A stretch of DNA of 64,000 nucleotides from Desulfurivibrio sp044068515 (GTDB taxonomy: Bacteria; Desulfobacterota; Desulfobulbia; Desulfobulbales; Desulfurivibrionaceae), in the NCBI RefSeq assembly GCF_044068515.1, contig NZ_JBIPKI010000003.1, positions 1 to 64,000 of the forward strand. Reading direction: 5' to 3'. A model generated the notes under the pieces. It did not search any database. It saw only the letters and a list, made by a program, of their open reading frames with translations, and was not told where the DNA came from. Below are positions 18,199 to 27,356 of this stretch, in pieces. Within the stretch, counting starts at the first letter, position 1. Each line of letters opens with the position of its first letter. The position numbers were made by a program, and so were the translations under genes.

Positions 18199-18228
18199 TT
18201 GCCAGCGCTTTTAAAATACCAATATACA
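18199..18228 (+). promoter_or_regulatory. Candidate sigma-70 promoter for the AICARFT gene
   Basis: TTGCCA (18199-18204) and TATACA (18223-18228) are separated by 18 nt, 5 of 6 and 4 of 6 matches. It lies 24 nt before the chosen start of the downstream gene. Confidence 0.4.
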
Positions 18229-18252
18229 TTAATGGCAAGGAGGGCTCGATTA

Positions 18253-19542
18253 ATGGCTGATCTCAAAAAGATGTATTCCACCATTTTGGGGGATCATTTC
18301 CCCTTGGATATGACCATTACCTTCGGCGATCAGACCCTGGTCTACCGTAAGCGGACCTGGAAACTGGCCCAGGATGACGGCACGGTCGAGGAGCGGGGGA
18401 TCCGTTATGGGGAAAACCCCGACCAGGAGGCGGCCCTTTATGAACTGGTCAACGGCAACCTGGTCTTGGGCGACTGCCGCTTCATCGAGCCCGGCCAGGG
18501 GCTGGTCAGCGGAATTGAAGCCGGCGACATGCTTCAGGTGGGCAAGCATCCCGGCAAGATCAACCTGACCGATATCGATAACGGCCTCAATATCATCAAG
18601 TACCTGATGGATCGTCCCGCCGCCGTTATTCTCAAGCACAACAATCCCTGCGGGGCCGCCTACGGCCGGGACCAGGCCGACGCCTTCAACCGGGCCAACC
18701 GGGCCGACCGGATCGCCGCCTTCGGCGGGGCCGTGGTCCTCAACCGGGCCTGCGACCTGGCCACCGCCGAATTGCTCAGCCAGAATTACCTGGAAGTGGT
18801 TTGCGCGCCCGAATTTGAGGCCGGCACCCTGGAGATTCTCGGCCGCCGCAAAAATCTGCGGGTGGTCCGGATCGGTCGGATCGACCGCCTGGCCGATTAC
18901 GCCGCTTATCGTTTCGTCGATTTCAAGAGCCTGATCGATGGCGGTTTGATCGTCCAGCAGTCGGCGGTCAACTCGATCCGCAGCCCCGCTGACCTTAAAC
19001 CGGCCGTGGCCACCTTCAAGGGGCAGGAATATAAGGTGGAGCGGGAACCCGACGCCCGCGAACTCGACGACATGATCTTCGGCTGGGCGGTGGAGCACGG
19101 CGTGACTTCCAACTCGGTCATTTACGTCAAGGATGGCTGTACCGTGGGGATCGGCACCGGCGAGCAGGACCGGGTCGGGGTGGCGGAAATCGCGGTCCAC
19201 AAGGCCTACATCAAGTATGCCGATATCCTCTGTTTTGACACCCACGGCATTCCCTATGCCGACCTGGTGCTGGAGATCGAGCAGGGCAAGCGGAATCGGA
19301 CCGACCGGGAGGCCATCGACGCCCAGACTCGGGCCGACAAGGCCGGCCTGCCCGGTTCGGTAATGATTTCCGATGCCTTTTTCCCCTTCCGCGACGGGGC
19401 CGATGTCGGCATCCGCCAGGGCGTCACCGCCATTCTCCAGGCCGGCGGTTCGGCCCGGGATTTTGAAACCATCATGGCTTGCAACGAGGCCCGGCCCCAG
19501 GTGGCGATGAAGTACACCGGTCAACGCTCCTTCAAACATTGA
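18253..19542 (+). CDS. Single-domain AICAR formyltransferase (PurH-like)
   Basis: 429 residues from the ATG at 18253, which has AAGGAGGG upstream. It matches the AICAR-transformylase half of PurH: the catalytic KHNNPCGAA motif is present, and so is the late QAGGSARD segment. The N-terminal IMP cyclohydrolase (MGS-like) domain of bifunctional PurH is absent, so inosinicase activity must come from another protein such as a separate IMPCH or PurO. It would catalyse formyl transfer from 10-formyl-THF to AICAR. The link to the thi genes upstream may be incidental. Confidence 0.88.
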   Translation: MADLKKMYSTILGDHFPLDMTITFGDQTLVYRKRTWKLAQDDGTVEERGIRYGENPDQEAALYELVNGNLVLGDCRFIEPGQGLVSGIEAGDMLQVGKHPGKINLTDIDNGLNIIKYLMDRPAAVILKHNNPCGAAYGRDQADAFNRANRADRIAAFGGAVVLNRACDLATAELLSQNYLEVVCAPEFEAGTLEILGRRKNLRVVRIGRIDRLADYAAYRFVDFKSLIDGGLIVQQSAVNSIRSPADLKPAVATFKGQEYKVEREPDARELDDMIFGWAVEHGVTSNSVIYVKDGCTVGIGTGEQDRVGVAEIAVHKAYIKYADILCFDTHGIPYADLVLEIEQGKRNRTDREAIDAQTRADKAGLPGSVMISDAFFPFRDGADVGIRQGVTAILQAGGSARDFETIMACNEARPQVAMKYTGQRSFKH

Positions 19543-19705
19543 TGAGGGTGCGTTAGATCCGCCGCGGGACGCGATCAGCCCAGACCTGCTTGCGGTGCAG
19601 GCGGGGCAGGGCGGCGCCTGGTTGATCGGTAAAAATCTGCGGTCCTGGTGTGTTTTAAGCGGGCTTTAAGTGCAGGTTTTTACTTTGCATTAGTGGGGGT
19701 GGCCA

Positions 19706-20851
19706 ATGAAAGAGATTTCTCTGCCCAAGGCTTTGCCGCCGGTGCCGCCGGCCCAGAATCCGGGCCAGCAGGTTTGTTGAGGGCCCCGAACCCGGCCCCG
19801 GGTGGGCCGTTCTCCCCTGGATCAACCTTTTGTCCTGGGGCCGCTGGAGACCCCGGCGGGAACCCTGCCCCGGATCAGCGCCACCCTGTCGCGCCGGGAC
19901 CGCTTGGACAACCTGCTGGTGCGCTGTGGCGTCGGCCGGATGCGCTACCTGGTGGAACCGGGACTTTATGCCCTCCACAATCCCGGTCCCGACTCTCCGG
20001 TGCTGGTAAGCGCCAATTACAAGCTCAGCTTTGATCACCTGCGCTGCCGGCTGGCCGGGGTCGGCGCCTGGATCCTGGTGCTCGATACCGACGGGATCAA
20101 TGTCTGGTGCGCGGCGGGCAAGGGCAGTTTCGGCAGCGCCAACCTTATTAGCCAACTGGCCGCCAGCCGGGTGGCCCAGGTGGTCAGGCACCGGCGTCTG
20201 ATTGTGCCCCAGTTGGGGGGGCCGGGGATCAACGCCCGCCTGGTGGAAAAAGAAAGCGGTTTCAAGGTGCTCTTCGGCCCGGTGGAGGCGGCTGACCTGC
20301 CGGTCTACCTGGCCGCCGGCCTGCAGGCCACTCCGGCCATGCGTCGCAAGCATTTCCCCTTGAGGGAGCGGGCGGTCCTGATCCCGGTGGAACTGGTCTT
20401 GAGCCTGAAATGGCTGCTGCCGCTTTTGCTGCTGTTGGCAGCCCTGTTTTTCCTGGGAGGTGAAGGGTGGTCCGCCTTCGCCGCCCTGGCCGCCGGGGGA
20501 ATCATGGTGGCGGTCCTGGCCGGCCAGGCCCTGACCCCCCTGTTGTTGCCCTGGCTGCCGGGCCGGGCTTTTGCCGGCAAGGGGCTGGTGGCCGGCCTGG
20601 CTGGAGCGGCTCTTTTCCTTGGGGTGGCCTCCGGCTTGGGAAGCCCGGCTCTGAGCGGCTTAGATTACTTGGCCTGGCTGGCGGTAATCGGCGCTCTGGC
20701 CTCTTTCCTGGCCATGGAATTCACCGGCTCTTCAACTTATACCTCCCTTTCGGGGGTCAAAAAAGAAATCAGGCTGGCTCTGCCCTGGCAGATCGGCGGG
20801 GGAGTCGCCGGCCTGTTGCTGCTGCTCGCCGGTCGTTGGGGGGGGATTTGA
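19706..20851 (+). CDS. hgcA: Mercury methylation corrinoid protein HgcA (possible selenoprotein)
   Basis: HgcA transfers a methyl group from its corrinoid to Hg(II). The diagnostic cap-helix motif NVWCAAGK is present, with the corrinoid-binding Cys at residue 103 counted from GTG 19802. A globular domain (LETPAGTLP to about residue 190) is followed by about five membrane helices, as in the family. A conventional call would be GTG 19802, but that codon has no Shine-Dalgarno. ATG 19706 has GGGGGTGG six nt upstream and reads MKEISLPKALPPVPPAQNPG, then QQVC, TGA, GPRTRP in the same frame. If the TGA at 19778 is selenocysteine the protein has 381 residues; otherwise it is 349. HgcA family is certain; the start is inference. 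Confidence 0.93.
19778..19808 (+). promoter_or_regulatory. SECIS-like hairpin after an in-frame TGA in hgcA
   Basis: The TGA at 19778-19780 follows a TGT (Cys) codon in the hgcA frame. Immediately downstream, 19782-19786 pairs with 19804-19808 and 19790-19794 pairs with 19799-19803, with a 3-nt bulge and a short apical loop starting with G. Bacterial SECIS elements lie just 3' of UGA and carry a G in the apical loop. The loop here begins about 14 nt from the TGA, slightly closer than most. The region is very GC-rich, so chance pairing is possible. Confidence 0.45.
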
Positions 20852-20939
20852 GAGGCGATTTTCCTCCCGCAGGGCAGTCAAAGCCTGCCGCTGGTCAGCT
20901 TGACGGCCGGCGGCAAGTACCCGAGGCCATCAAACTCCG

Positions 20940-21203
20940 ATGAATGAAATACGCTATCTGGCCGGGGTCAGCACCCTGGAGCTTGACCCGGATCTCTGCG
21001 TGGGCTGCGGGACCTGCCTGGAGGTCTGTCCCCACGAGGTTTTTGTGCCGGCTGCGGAGGGTAAAAAAGTCCGGGTCCGGGACCGTGACGCCTGCATGGA
21101 GTGCGGCGCCTGCCGCCATAACTGTCCGGTGGCCGCAATCAGGGTGGAGATCGGGGTGGGATGCGCCCAGGCGATTTTCAACGGGGCCGGTTCCTGCTGC
21201 TGA
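20940..21203 (+). CDS. hgcB: Mercury methylation ferredoxin HgcB
   Basis: 87 residues. A dicluster 4Fe-4S ferredoxin with Cys20, 23, 26, 30 and Cys52, 55, 58, 62; the second set includes the HgcB motif CMECGAC. An extra Cys at 75 and the terminal pair Cys86-Cys87 match the Hg-binding tail known in HgcB. It is thought to reduce HgcA corrinoid and pass on Hg(II). It lies 88 bp after hgcA on the same strand. Confidence 0.96.
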   Translation: MNEIRYLAGVSTLELDPDLCVGCGTCLEVCPHEVFVPAAEGKKVRVRDRDACMECGACRHNCPVAAIRVEIGVGCAQAIFNGAGSCC

Positions 21204-21314
21204 CCCCATTCCGCAGGGAGAATCCGGAGTGCCTAAAATCATCTCCCCTGGCTCCGACAGACTCTTTTCTTATATTGCATCGCAAGCTCTTCTTTTCCCC
21301 CAGGAGCAACCCTC

Positions 21315-22172
21315 ATGAACGTCCGCAGAGTCACCTCCCTGGTTGCCCTGCTCAGTTTTGTCCTGATGCTGTTGACCAGCACGATCCTTTATATTGTTCC
21401 CGCCGGCCGGGTGGCTTATTGGGCCGACTGGCAGCTTATGGGTTTGAGCAAGGAGGAGTGGGGGAGTCTGCACATAAATCTGGGCATTCTGTTTCTGCTC
21501 AGTATTATTTTGCATATCTATTATAACTGGAAAGCGATTACCACTTACCTCAAGGACCGGGCCGGCCGGCTGCGGATAGTTACCGCCAATTTCAGCCTGG
21601 CCCTGCTGCTGGTTGCGGTTTGCGGTCTGGGTACCTATTTCAAAATCCCGCCTTTTATCAACATCATCCAATTCAGCGAGGCGATCAAGGAGCGGGCGGC
21701 GGTCAAATACGGCGAGCCGCCTTATGGCCATGCCGAATTGTCCTCGCTGCGGGAGTTCAGTCGCCGCCTGGGGTTGGAGCTTGAGCCGGCCATGACGGCT
21801 TTGCGGGCGGCCGGATTTGAAATAGTCGGCGAGGAACAAACCCTGCTCGCCATTGCCCAGGCCAACCGCGTTCCTCCCCAGCAGGTTTATCTGGTTATTA
21901 AGCAGACGGAAGGTGACCACGGCCAGCGGGTGAGCCCGGAGGCCGGCCCGGAGGTGCCGGCCACTCCTCCCAGTGGTTTTGGTCGTCGCTCACTTAGCGA
22001 CATCTGCGCGGAATACGGCCTGCCGTTGGATACCGTGCTTGCTGCCCTGGCCGCCCGGGGGGTTGCCGCCAAAGAAACCCAGACGATGCGCACTATCATG
22101 GAGGAAGGCGGCATCAGCAGCGAGGAGCTGCTGGCGATCCTGCGCCAGGTCCAGAGGCAAACTGCTGATTGA
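21315..22172 (+). CDS. DUF4405-type membrane protein with tandem C-terminal repeats
   Basis: 285 residues. Three hydrophobic segments occupy about residues 8-30, 52-75 and 93-112; the second carries two His (LHINLG and ILHIYYNW) that could ligate haem, as suggested for DUF4405 proteins. The soluble part has two related units, about residues 137-192 and 223-275, sharing GL-L----AL-A-G and QT---I patterns. It lies 111 bp after hgcB on the same strand and may be cotranscribed. A role in electron supply to HgcAB is speculation. Confidence 0.75.
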   Translation: MNVRRVTSLVALLSFVLMLLTSTILYIVPAGRVAYWADWQLMGLSKEEWGSLHINLGILFLLSIILHIYYNWKAITTYLKDRAGRLRIVTANFSLALLLVAVCGLGTYFKIPPFINIIQFSEAIKERAAVKYGEPPYGHAELSSLREFSRRLGLELEPAMTALRAAGFEIVGEEQTLLAIAQANRVPPQQVYLVIKQTEGDHGQRVSPEAGPEVPATPPSGFGRRSLSDICAEYGLPLDTVLAALAARGVAAKETQTMRTIMEEGGISSEELLAILRQVQRQTAD

Positions 22173-22189
22173 GGATTTAAAAAAACCGC

Positions 22190-23122
22190 TTAACGGCCAG
22201 GGCGGCAACTACTGACGGTGCCGCGTTCTATGGCCGGCCGGGTGATCAGGATCCCGCCGGCCAGGATCGGTAAAATCCCGACCAACTGCCAGTTGCCCGG
22301 GATTTCGTTAAGGATGAAGAAGGCAAAAAGCATGGTGAAAAGAGGGGAGAGGGCGGTCATGGCGCTGACCTTGGTGATATTAAGGCGGTGCAGGCCCTCA
22401 ATCCAGTAGATTTTCGACAGTCCCATCAGGAAAATCCCGTTGATCAGCAGCAGCCACCAGGCGCCGGCCAGGTTCCCCGCCGTCGGCAGCGGTTGGTAAA
22501 GCCAAGCCAGCGCTAGAACCACGGGCAGACTGGCAACGGTGCGGACAAAGAGCAGGGTGGTGGCGTGGACATGGCGCCGGGCCCGCTGCTGGTAGCGGTT
22601 GCCCACCGGAGCGATCATCGCCGCCAGCAAGACCAGCAGATCGCCCTTGTTGAGTACCATGTCGTCGGGGAACAGGACCAGAAAGGCGCCGATGGTCATC
22701 AGGGCCGCCCCGGCCAGGTGTGCCGGGCTGAGAACTTCCCCCTTCAGCAGGTTGAAATAGAGAAAGGCGAAAAAAACCTGCAGGAAGAGAATCAGGGCCG
22801 CATTGCCGGCCGTGGTGAAGGAAAGCCCGACAAAAAGCAGGACAAAAAGCAGCATGATGTAGAAAGAGGCCCAGGCCAGGTCCCACCAGGCCCGCCGCCG
22901 CCCCAATTCCCGCCACAAGCTCCTGTTCCGCCGCCAACCCGTCATCAACAGCCCGAAAAACAGACTGGCCACGGCCAGGGTCAGGGCCATGGTCCAGAGG
23001 GGCTCGAGAAACTGGTAGCTCAGCAGGGTAACGATGGGAAACCAGCCCCAGAGAAACTCTTCGGCCAGCAGATAAAACTCTCCCCGTCGCTGTTCACTGA
23101 TCATCCTTGGTTTATTAATCAT
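22190..23122 (-). CDS. EamA-family (DMT) transporter
   Basis: 310 residues with about ten hydrophobic helices in two EamA repeats. Signatures include FVGLSFTTAGNAALI in the first half and ALSPLFTMLFAFFILNE in the second, as in RhaT/YdcZ-like metabolite exporters. Substrate unknown. It converges on the DUF4405 gene with a 17-bp gap. Confidence 0.85.
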   Translation of the reverse strand: MINKPRMISEQRRGEFYLLAEEFLWGWFPIVTLLSYQFLEPLWTMALTLAVASLFFGLLMTGWRRNRSLWRELGRRRAWWDLAWASFYIMLLFVLLFVGLSFTTAGNAALILFLQVFFAFLYFNLLKGEVLSPAHLAGAALMTIGAFLVLFPDDMVLNKGDLLVLLAAMIAPVGNRYQQRARRHVHATTLLFVRTVASLPVVLALAWLYQPLPTAGNLAGAWWLLLINGIFLMGLSKIYWIEGLHRLNITKVSAMTALSPLFTMLFAFFILNEIPGNWQLVGILPILAGGILITRPAIERGTVSSCRPGR

Positions 23123-23366
23123 GGTGGACCGAAAATAACCATTTTCCCTTCAGACAACAAGGGGTGCCCGGCAGCGCCCCTTGGCCGCTCCTGATTTCAT
23201 CTTTAGGTTGAACTCCTTATTGGAGCGAGTAGGGTGCCCGCCGGGCGGCCAAAGGCTTAGATGGTCCCCTCCTGATTATAATCTCAAAGCGGGTGAGCTT
23301 GGCCAAGGCCTCGGAGCCCCTGGGCAATGGTCGAGGTTTTTCCGGCTAAATAAGCTGGTCGCCGCC

Positions 23367-23395
23367 TTGACAAGGCCTGGGTACGTACTTAATGT
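23367..23395 (+). promoter_or_regulatory. Candidate promoter upstream of grpE
   Basis: A perfect TTGACA (23367-23372) lies 17 nt before a weak -10 TAATGT. The 370 bp between the EamA gene and grpE hold no gene and no CIRCE element. The CCTTGACA context also occurs before clpB (27790-27797), which may reflect a shared heat-shock type promoter. Confidence 0.35.
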
Positions 23396-23492
23396 TCAGC
23401 CTGATTGTGGAATACGCAATAATATTAAAGGAAAAATCGCGATTTGCGCCTTTGCCGGCGCTGACCCGTATTTCAGGTCCGAGGAGGTTGTT

Positions 23493-24068
23493 GTGAACAT
23501 GGAGGAAAAGCAAAAGGGTGCCGGCCAGGAAACCCCTTTGGATAAAGACGGCGACCGCCCGTTACAGCCCGCGGAGCAGGCCGGCGGCGCGGAAGGCGAT
23601 GACCTGCTGACCCAGTTGAGTACGGCCCTCCGCGAGGCCCATGATCTGGAAGACCGGATGTTGCGGCTGGCCGCCGAGTTTGAAAACTATAAGAAGCGGA
23701 TGCAGCGGGAGCGGGAAATATCCCTTAAATACGCCGAGGAAAATCTGCTCAAGGAACTGCTGCCCACCCTGGACAACCTGGAGCGGGCCATGGAGCAGGG
23801 CCGTAATAGCGACAGCGCCTCGGCCCTCCTGCAGGGGGTGGAGATGACCTACCAGGGCCTGATGGGCACCCTGGAAAAGTTCGGCCTCCAAGCCCTGGAT
23901 GGCCTGGGCAAGGTTTTTGACCCCAATTACCACGAGGCCCTGGCCATGGAGAGCAGCGAAGAGATTCCCGCCAACACCATCATCAGCGAGTTTCAGCGGG
24001 GTTATCTATACAAGGACCGCTTGTTGCGGGCCGCCAAGGTCGTGGTTTCGCGCGGCCCCTGCACTTGA
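23493..24068 (+). CDS. grpE: Nucleotide exchange factor GrpE
   Basis: 191 residues from the GTG at 23493, placed 5 nt after GAGGAGG; the ATG two codons later is an alternative. The long N-terminal coiled coil (about residues 45-100) contains AAEFENYKKRMQRER. The C-terminal beta domain carries FDPNYHEAL and the VSRGP end. It stimulates ADP release from DnaK. No hrcA or dnaJ is adjacent. Confidence 0.95.
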   Translation: MNMEEKQKGAGQETPLDKDGDRPLQPAEQAGGAEGDDLLTQLSTALREAHDLEDRMLRLAAEFENYKKRMQREREISLKYAEENLLKELLPTLDNLERAMEQGRNSDSASALLQGVEMTYQGLMGTLEKFGLQALDGLGKVFDPNYHEALAMESSEEIPANTIISEFQRGYLYKDRLLRAAKVVVSRGPCT

Positions 24069-24150
24069 TTTACAAGTTTAATTACACGGAACACCGTGAA
24101 TAATGAACGGCTTTAACGGCCTGGATATTTTTTGACAAGGAGAACTGATC

Positions 24151-26082
24151 ATGGGAAAGATCATCGGTATTGATTTGGGAACAACCAATTCCTGCGTGGC
24201 GATTATGGAGGGCGGCGAACCCAAAGTACTCACCAACGTGGAAGGAAACCGGACCACCCCGTCGGTGGTGGCCTTCAATGATGCCGGGGAGCGCCTGGTG
24301 GGACAGGTGGCCAAGCGCCAGGCGGTAACCAATCCGACCCGGACCCTTTACGCCATCAAGCGCCTGATCGGGCGCAAATTCACCGATGCAGAAGTGCGCA
24401 AGAGCATCGAAATCAGCCCTTTCAAAATCGTGGAAGGGACGGGTGGCGATGCCGCCGTCGAGGTGGACGGCAAGAAATACGCCCCGGCGGAAATCGCCGC
24501 CATGGTGCTGACCAAAATGAAGCAGACCGCCGAGGAGTACCTGGGCGAAAAGGTCACCGACGCGGTGATCACCGTACCGGCCTACTTCAACGACTCCCAG
24601 CGCCAGGCCACCAAGGACGCCGGCAAAATCGCGGGCCTCAACGTCCAGCGAATCATCAACGAGCCCACCGCCGCTTCCCTGGCCTACGGGCTGGATAAGA
24701 AGACCGAAGAAAAAATCGCCGTCTTCGACCTCGGCGGCGGCACCTTCGATGTCTCGATTCTTGAGATCGGCGACGGGGTTTTTGAGGTTAAGTCCACCAA
24801 CGGGGACACCTTCCTCGGCGGTGAGGATTTCGATATGCGGATCGTCAACTGGCTGGCCGACGAATTCAAGCGCGACCAGGGCATTGATATCCGCCAGGAC
24901 AAGATGGCCCTCCAGCGCCTCAAGGAAGAGGCGGAAAAAGCCAAGATGGAGCTTTCCACCACCATGGAAACCGCCATCAACCTGCCCTTCATTACCGCCG
25001 ATGCTTCGGGCCCCAAGCATCTCAACATCAAGCTGAGCCGCTCCAAGCTGGAATCCCTGGTGGAAGACCTGATCGAGCGCACCGTGGGGCCCTGTCGCAC
25101 CGCTCTTAAGGACGCCGGCTTGAATCCCGGCGATATCGACGAGGTTATTCTGGTGGGCGGGATGACCCGGATGCCCAGGGTCCAGCAGAAGGTCAAGGAG
25201 ATCTTCGGCAAGGATCCCCACAAGGGGGTGAATCCCGACGAGGTGGTGGCCATCGGCGCCGCCATCCAGGGCGGGGTGCTCAAGGGTGACGTCAAGGACG
25301 TCCTGCTGCTGGATGTGACCCCCCTTTCCCTGGGCATTGAAACTCTGGGCGGGGTGATGACCAAGCTGATTGAAAAGAACACCACCATCCCCACCAAGAA
25401 AAGCCAGGTCTTTTCGACGGCGGCGGACAACCAGCCGGCGGTCTCCATTCACGTGCTCCAGGGCGAACGGGAGATGGCCTCCGACAACAAAACCATTGGT
25501 CGTTTCGATCTGGCTGATATTCCGCCGGCTCCCCGGGGAGTACCCCAGGTCGAGGTTACCTTCGATCTCGACGCCAACGGCATTCTCCATGTTTCGGCCA
25601 AGGATCTGGGGACCGGCAAGGAGCAGTCCATAAAGATTCAGGCCTCCAGCGGACTTTCGCAGGAAGAAATCGAGCGGATGAAGAAGGACGCCGATGCCCA
25701 CGCCGATGAGGACCGCAAGCGCAAAGCCTTGGTGGAAGCGCGCAACCAGGCCGATTCGCTGATCTATGCCACCGAAAAGAGCCTCAAGGATCTGGGCGAC
25801 AAGGTTGACGCCGAAACCAAGGGTAAGGTGGAGAGCGAGATCACCAGCCTCCGCAAACTGATGGAAGGCGATGACAGCGAGGCGATCAAGAAGGGCACCG
25901 AATCCCTGACCCAGGCCTCGCACAAGCTGGCCGAGATGATGTACTCCCAGGCCGGTCAGCAGGGTGGCCCCGGCGGCCCCGGGACCACCGGCGGCGCCGG
26001 CGGCGGCGAGCAAGCCTCCTCCGGCGGTGCCAAGAAGGACGACGATGATGTGGTCGATGCCGACTACGAAGAAGTAAAATAG
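24151..26082 (+). CDS. dnaK: Chaperone DnaK (Hsp70)
   Basis: 643 residues. The ATPase domain begins GKIIGIDLGTTNSCVAIMEG, and the substrate domain and lid are complete. The C-terminus ends with a Gly-rich stretch then DADYEEVK, close to the EEVD-like bacterial tail. AAGGAG precedes the ATG. It lies 82 bp after grpE and two terminators follow. Confidence 0.98.
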   Translation: MGKIIGIDLGTTNSCVAIMEGGEPKVLTNVEGNRTTPSVVAFNDAGERLVGQVAKRQAVTNPTRTLYAIKRLIGRKFTDAEVRKSIEISPFKIVEGTGGDAAVEVDGKKYAPAEIAAMVLTKMKQTAEEYLGEKVTDAVITVPAYFNDSQRQATKDAGKIAGLNVQRIINEPTAASLAYGLDKKTEEKIAVFDLGGGTFDVSILEIGDGVFEVKSTNGDTFLGGEDFDMRIVNWLADEFKRDQGIDIRQDKMALQRLKEEAEKAKMELSTTMETAINLPFITADASGPKHLNIKLSRSKLESLVEDLIERTVGPCRTALKDAGLNPGDIDEVILVGGMTRMPRVQQKVKEIFGKDPHKGVNPDEVVAIGAAIQGGVLKGDVKDVLLLDVTPLSLGIETLGGVMTKLIEKNTTIPTKKSQVFSTAADNQPAVSIHVLQGEREMASDNKTIGRFDLADIPPAPRGVPQVEVTFDLDANGILHVSAKDLGTGKEQSIKIQASSGLSQEEIERMKKDADAHADEDRKRKALVEARNQADSLIYATEKSLKDLGDKVDAETKGKVESEITSLRKLMEGDDSEAIKKGTESLTQASHKLAEMMYSQAGQQGGPGGPGTTGGAGGGEQASSGGAKKDDDDVVDADYEEVK

Positions 26083-26115
26083 CTAATACGTCTGCAACAG
26101 GCCTGGATTAGCGTT

Positions 26116-26159
26116 AAACAACCAGCCGGGCGCAAGTTGGGGCCCGGCTGGTTGTTTAT
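26116..26159 (+). terminator. Intrinsic terminator after dnaK (first)
   Basis: A perfect 16-bp stem (26116-26131 with 26142-26157) and a 10-nt loop lie 33 bp after dnaK. The arms end in A3 and T3. Confidence 0.85.
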
Positions 26160-26160
26160 A

Positions 26161-26203
26161 ATGGAGACACAGAAAACCATTGCCTGTGTCTCCATTTTTT
26201 TTT
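26161..26203 (+). terminator. Intrinsic terminator after dnaK (second)
   Basis: A perfect 12-bp stem (26161-26172 with 26184-26195), an 11-nt loop and a run of nine T residues. It follows the first terminator with almost no gap, insulating trpS from the chaperone operon. Confidence 0.9.
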
Positions 26204-26294
26204 ACCTTTGCCCCCACTGATCCGAGCGGATCATTTTTGAATTTTGGTCTAATGTTCCCGTCTTGGGGCGGGGCTAACCTTGATGGTTTAAAAG

Positions 26295-27260
26295 ATGCGT
26301 ATTCTTTCCGGCATTCAGCCTTCCGGCCAGTTGCATATCGGCAATTATTTCGGCATGATGCGGCCGATGATCGCCAGCATGGCGACCAATGAACTCTACG
26401 CCTTCATCGTTGATTTTCACGCCCTGACCTCGGTCCATGACCGGGAACGGCTGGCGGCGGGAACCATGGAGGCGGCCATCGACTTTCTTGCCCTGGGGCT
26501 GGATCCCGAACGCTGCATCTTCTGGGTGCAGTCCGATGTGCCGGAAGTGACCGAGCTGACCTGGATTCTTTCCACCGTCACCCCCATGGGGCTGTTGGAG
26601 CGCTGCCATTCCTACAAGGATAAAACCGCCAAGGGCATTGCACCCAGCCACGGGCTTTTCGCTTATCCGGTGCTGATGGCGGCCGACATCCTCCTCTACC
26701 AGGCCGAGCGGGTGCCGGTGGGCAAGGACCAGAAACAGCACCTGGAGGTGGCCCGGGATATCGCCATCAAGTTCAATCACACCTTTGGCGAGACCTTTGT
26801 CCTGCCCGAACCGGTGATCGATGCCGATCTAGCCACCGTGCCGGGGATTGATGGCCAGAAGATGTCCAAATCTTACGGCAATACCATCCCGATCTTCGCC
26901 GGGGAAAAGGAGCTGAAAAAACAGGTCATGGCCATTGTCACCGATTCCACCCCGGTTGATCAGCCCAAGGACCCGGATCAGTGCAATCTCTATAATATCT
27001 TCAAGCTGTTTGCTCCAGCCGAGCGCCTGGCCGCCGTCCACGAACTCTATGTCAACGGCGGGGCCATGTACGGTAAAATAAAACTGGAACTGTTGGAAAT
27101 TTTGTGGGAATATTTTCGACAGGCGCGGGAACGCCGGGAACAGTTGCGGTCCGACCCCGGCCAGGTCCGGGAGATTCTCCGCCAGGGGGCTGTCAAGGCC
27201 CGGGCCAAGGCGACCCCCACCCTGGAGCTGGCGCGCCAGCGAGTCGGGTTGCGATATTGA
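26295..27260 (+). CDS. trpS: Tryptophanyl-tRNA synthetase
   Basis: 321 residues. Class I synthetase with the HIGH-type motif GQLHIGNYFG near residue 15 and GQKMSKSYGN near residue 193. Length is typical of the short bacterial form. It starts MRILSGIQPSGQLHIGNYFG. Confidence 0.97.
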   Translation: MRILSGIQPSGQLHIGNYFGMMRPMIASMATNELYAFIVDFHALTSVHDRERLAAGTMEAAIDFLALGLDPERCIFWVQSDVPEVTELTWILSTVTPMGLLERCHSYKDKTAKGIAPSHGLFAYPVLMAADILLYQAERVPVGKDQKQHLEVARDIAIKFNHTFGETFVLPEPVIDADLATVPGIDGQKMSKSYGNTIPIFAGEKELKKQVMAIVTDSTPVDQPKDPDQCNLYNIFKLFAPAERLAAVHELYVNGGAMYGKIKLELLEILWEYFRQARERREQLRSDPGQVREILRQGAVKARAKATPTLELARQRVGLRY

Positions 27261-27356
27261 TCGTGGCGGGGGCCTTGGTCGGCATCTGCCTGGCCGCGGA
27301 GTCCCAAGGTTCCGGGAGCCTTTTCCGTTTACGAACTCGCCAGGGGAGGTCCAGGG

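Noticed and set aside
19802..20851. GTG 19802 as the sure start of hgcA
   Set aside because: No Shine-Dalgarno precedes it, while ATG 19706 has one and is in frame apart from the TGA. It is kept as the fallback start.
23123..23492. CIRCE element before grpE-dnaK
   Set aside because: No TTAGCACTC/GAGTGCTAA inverted repeat is present, and hrcA is not adjacent.
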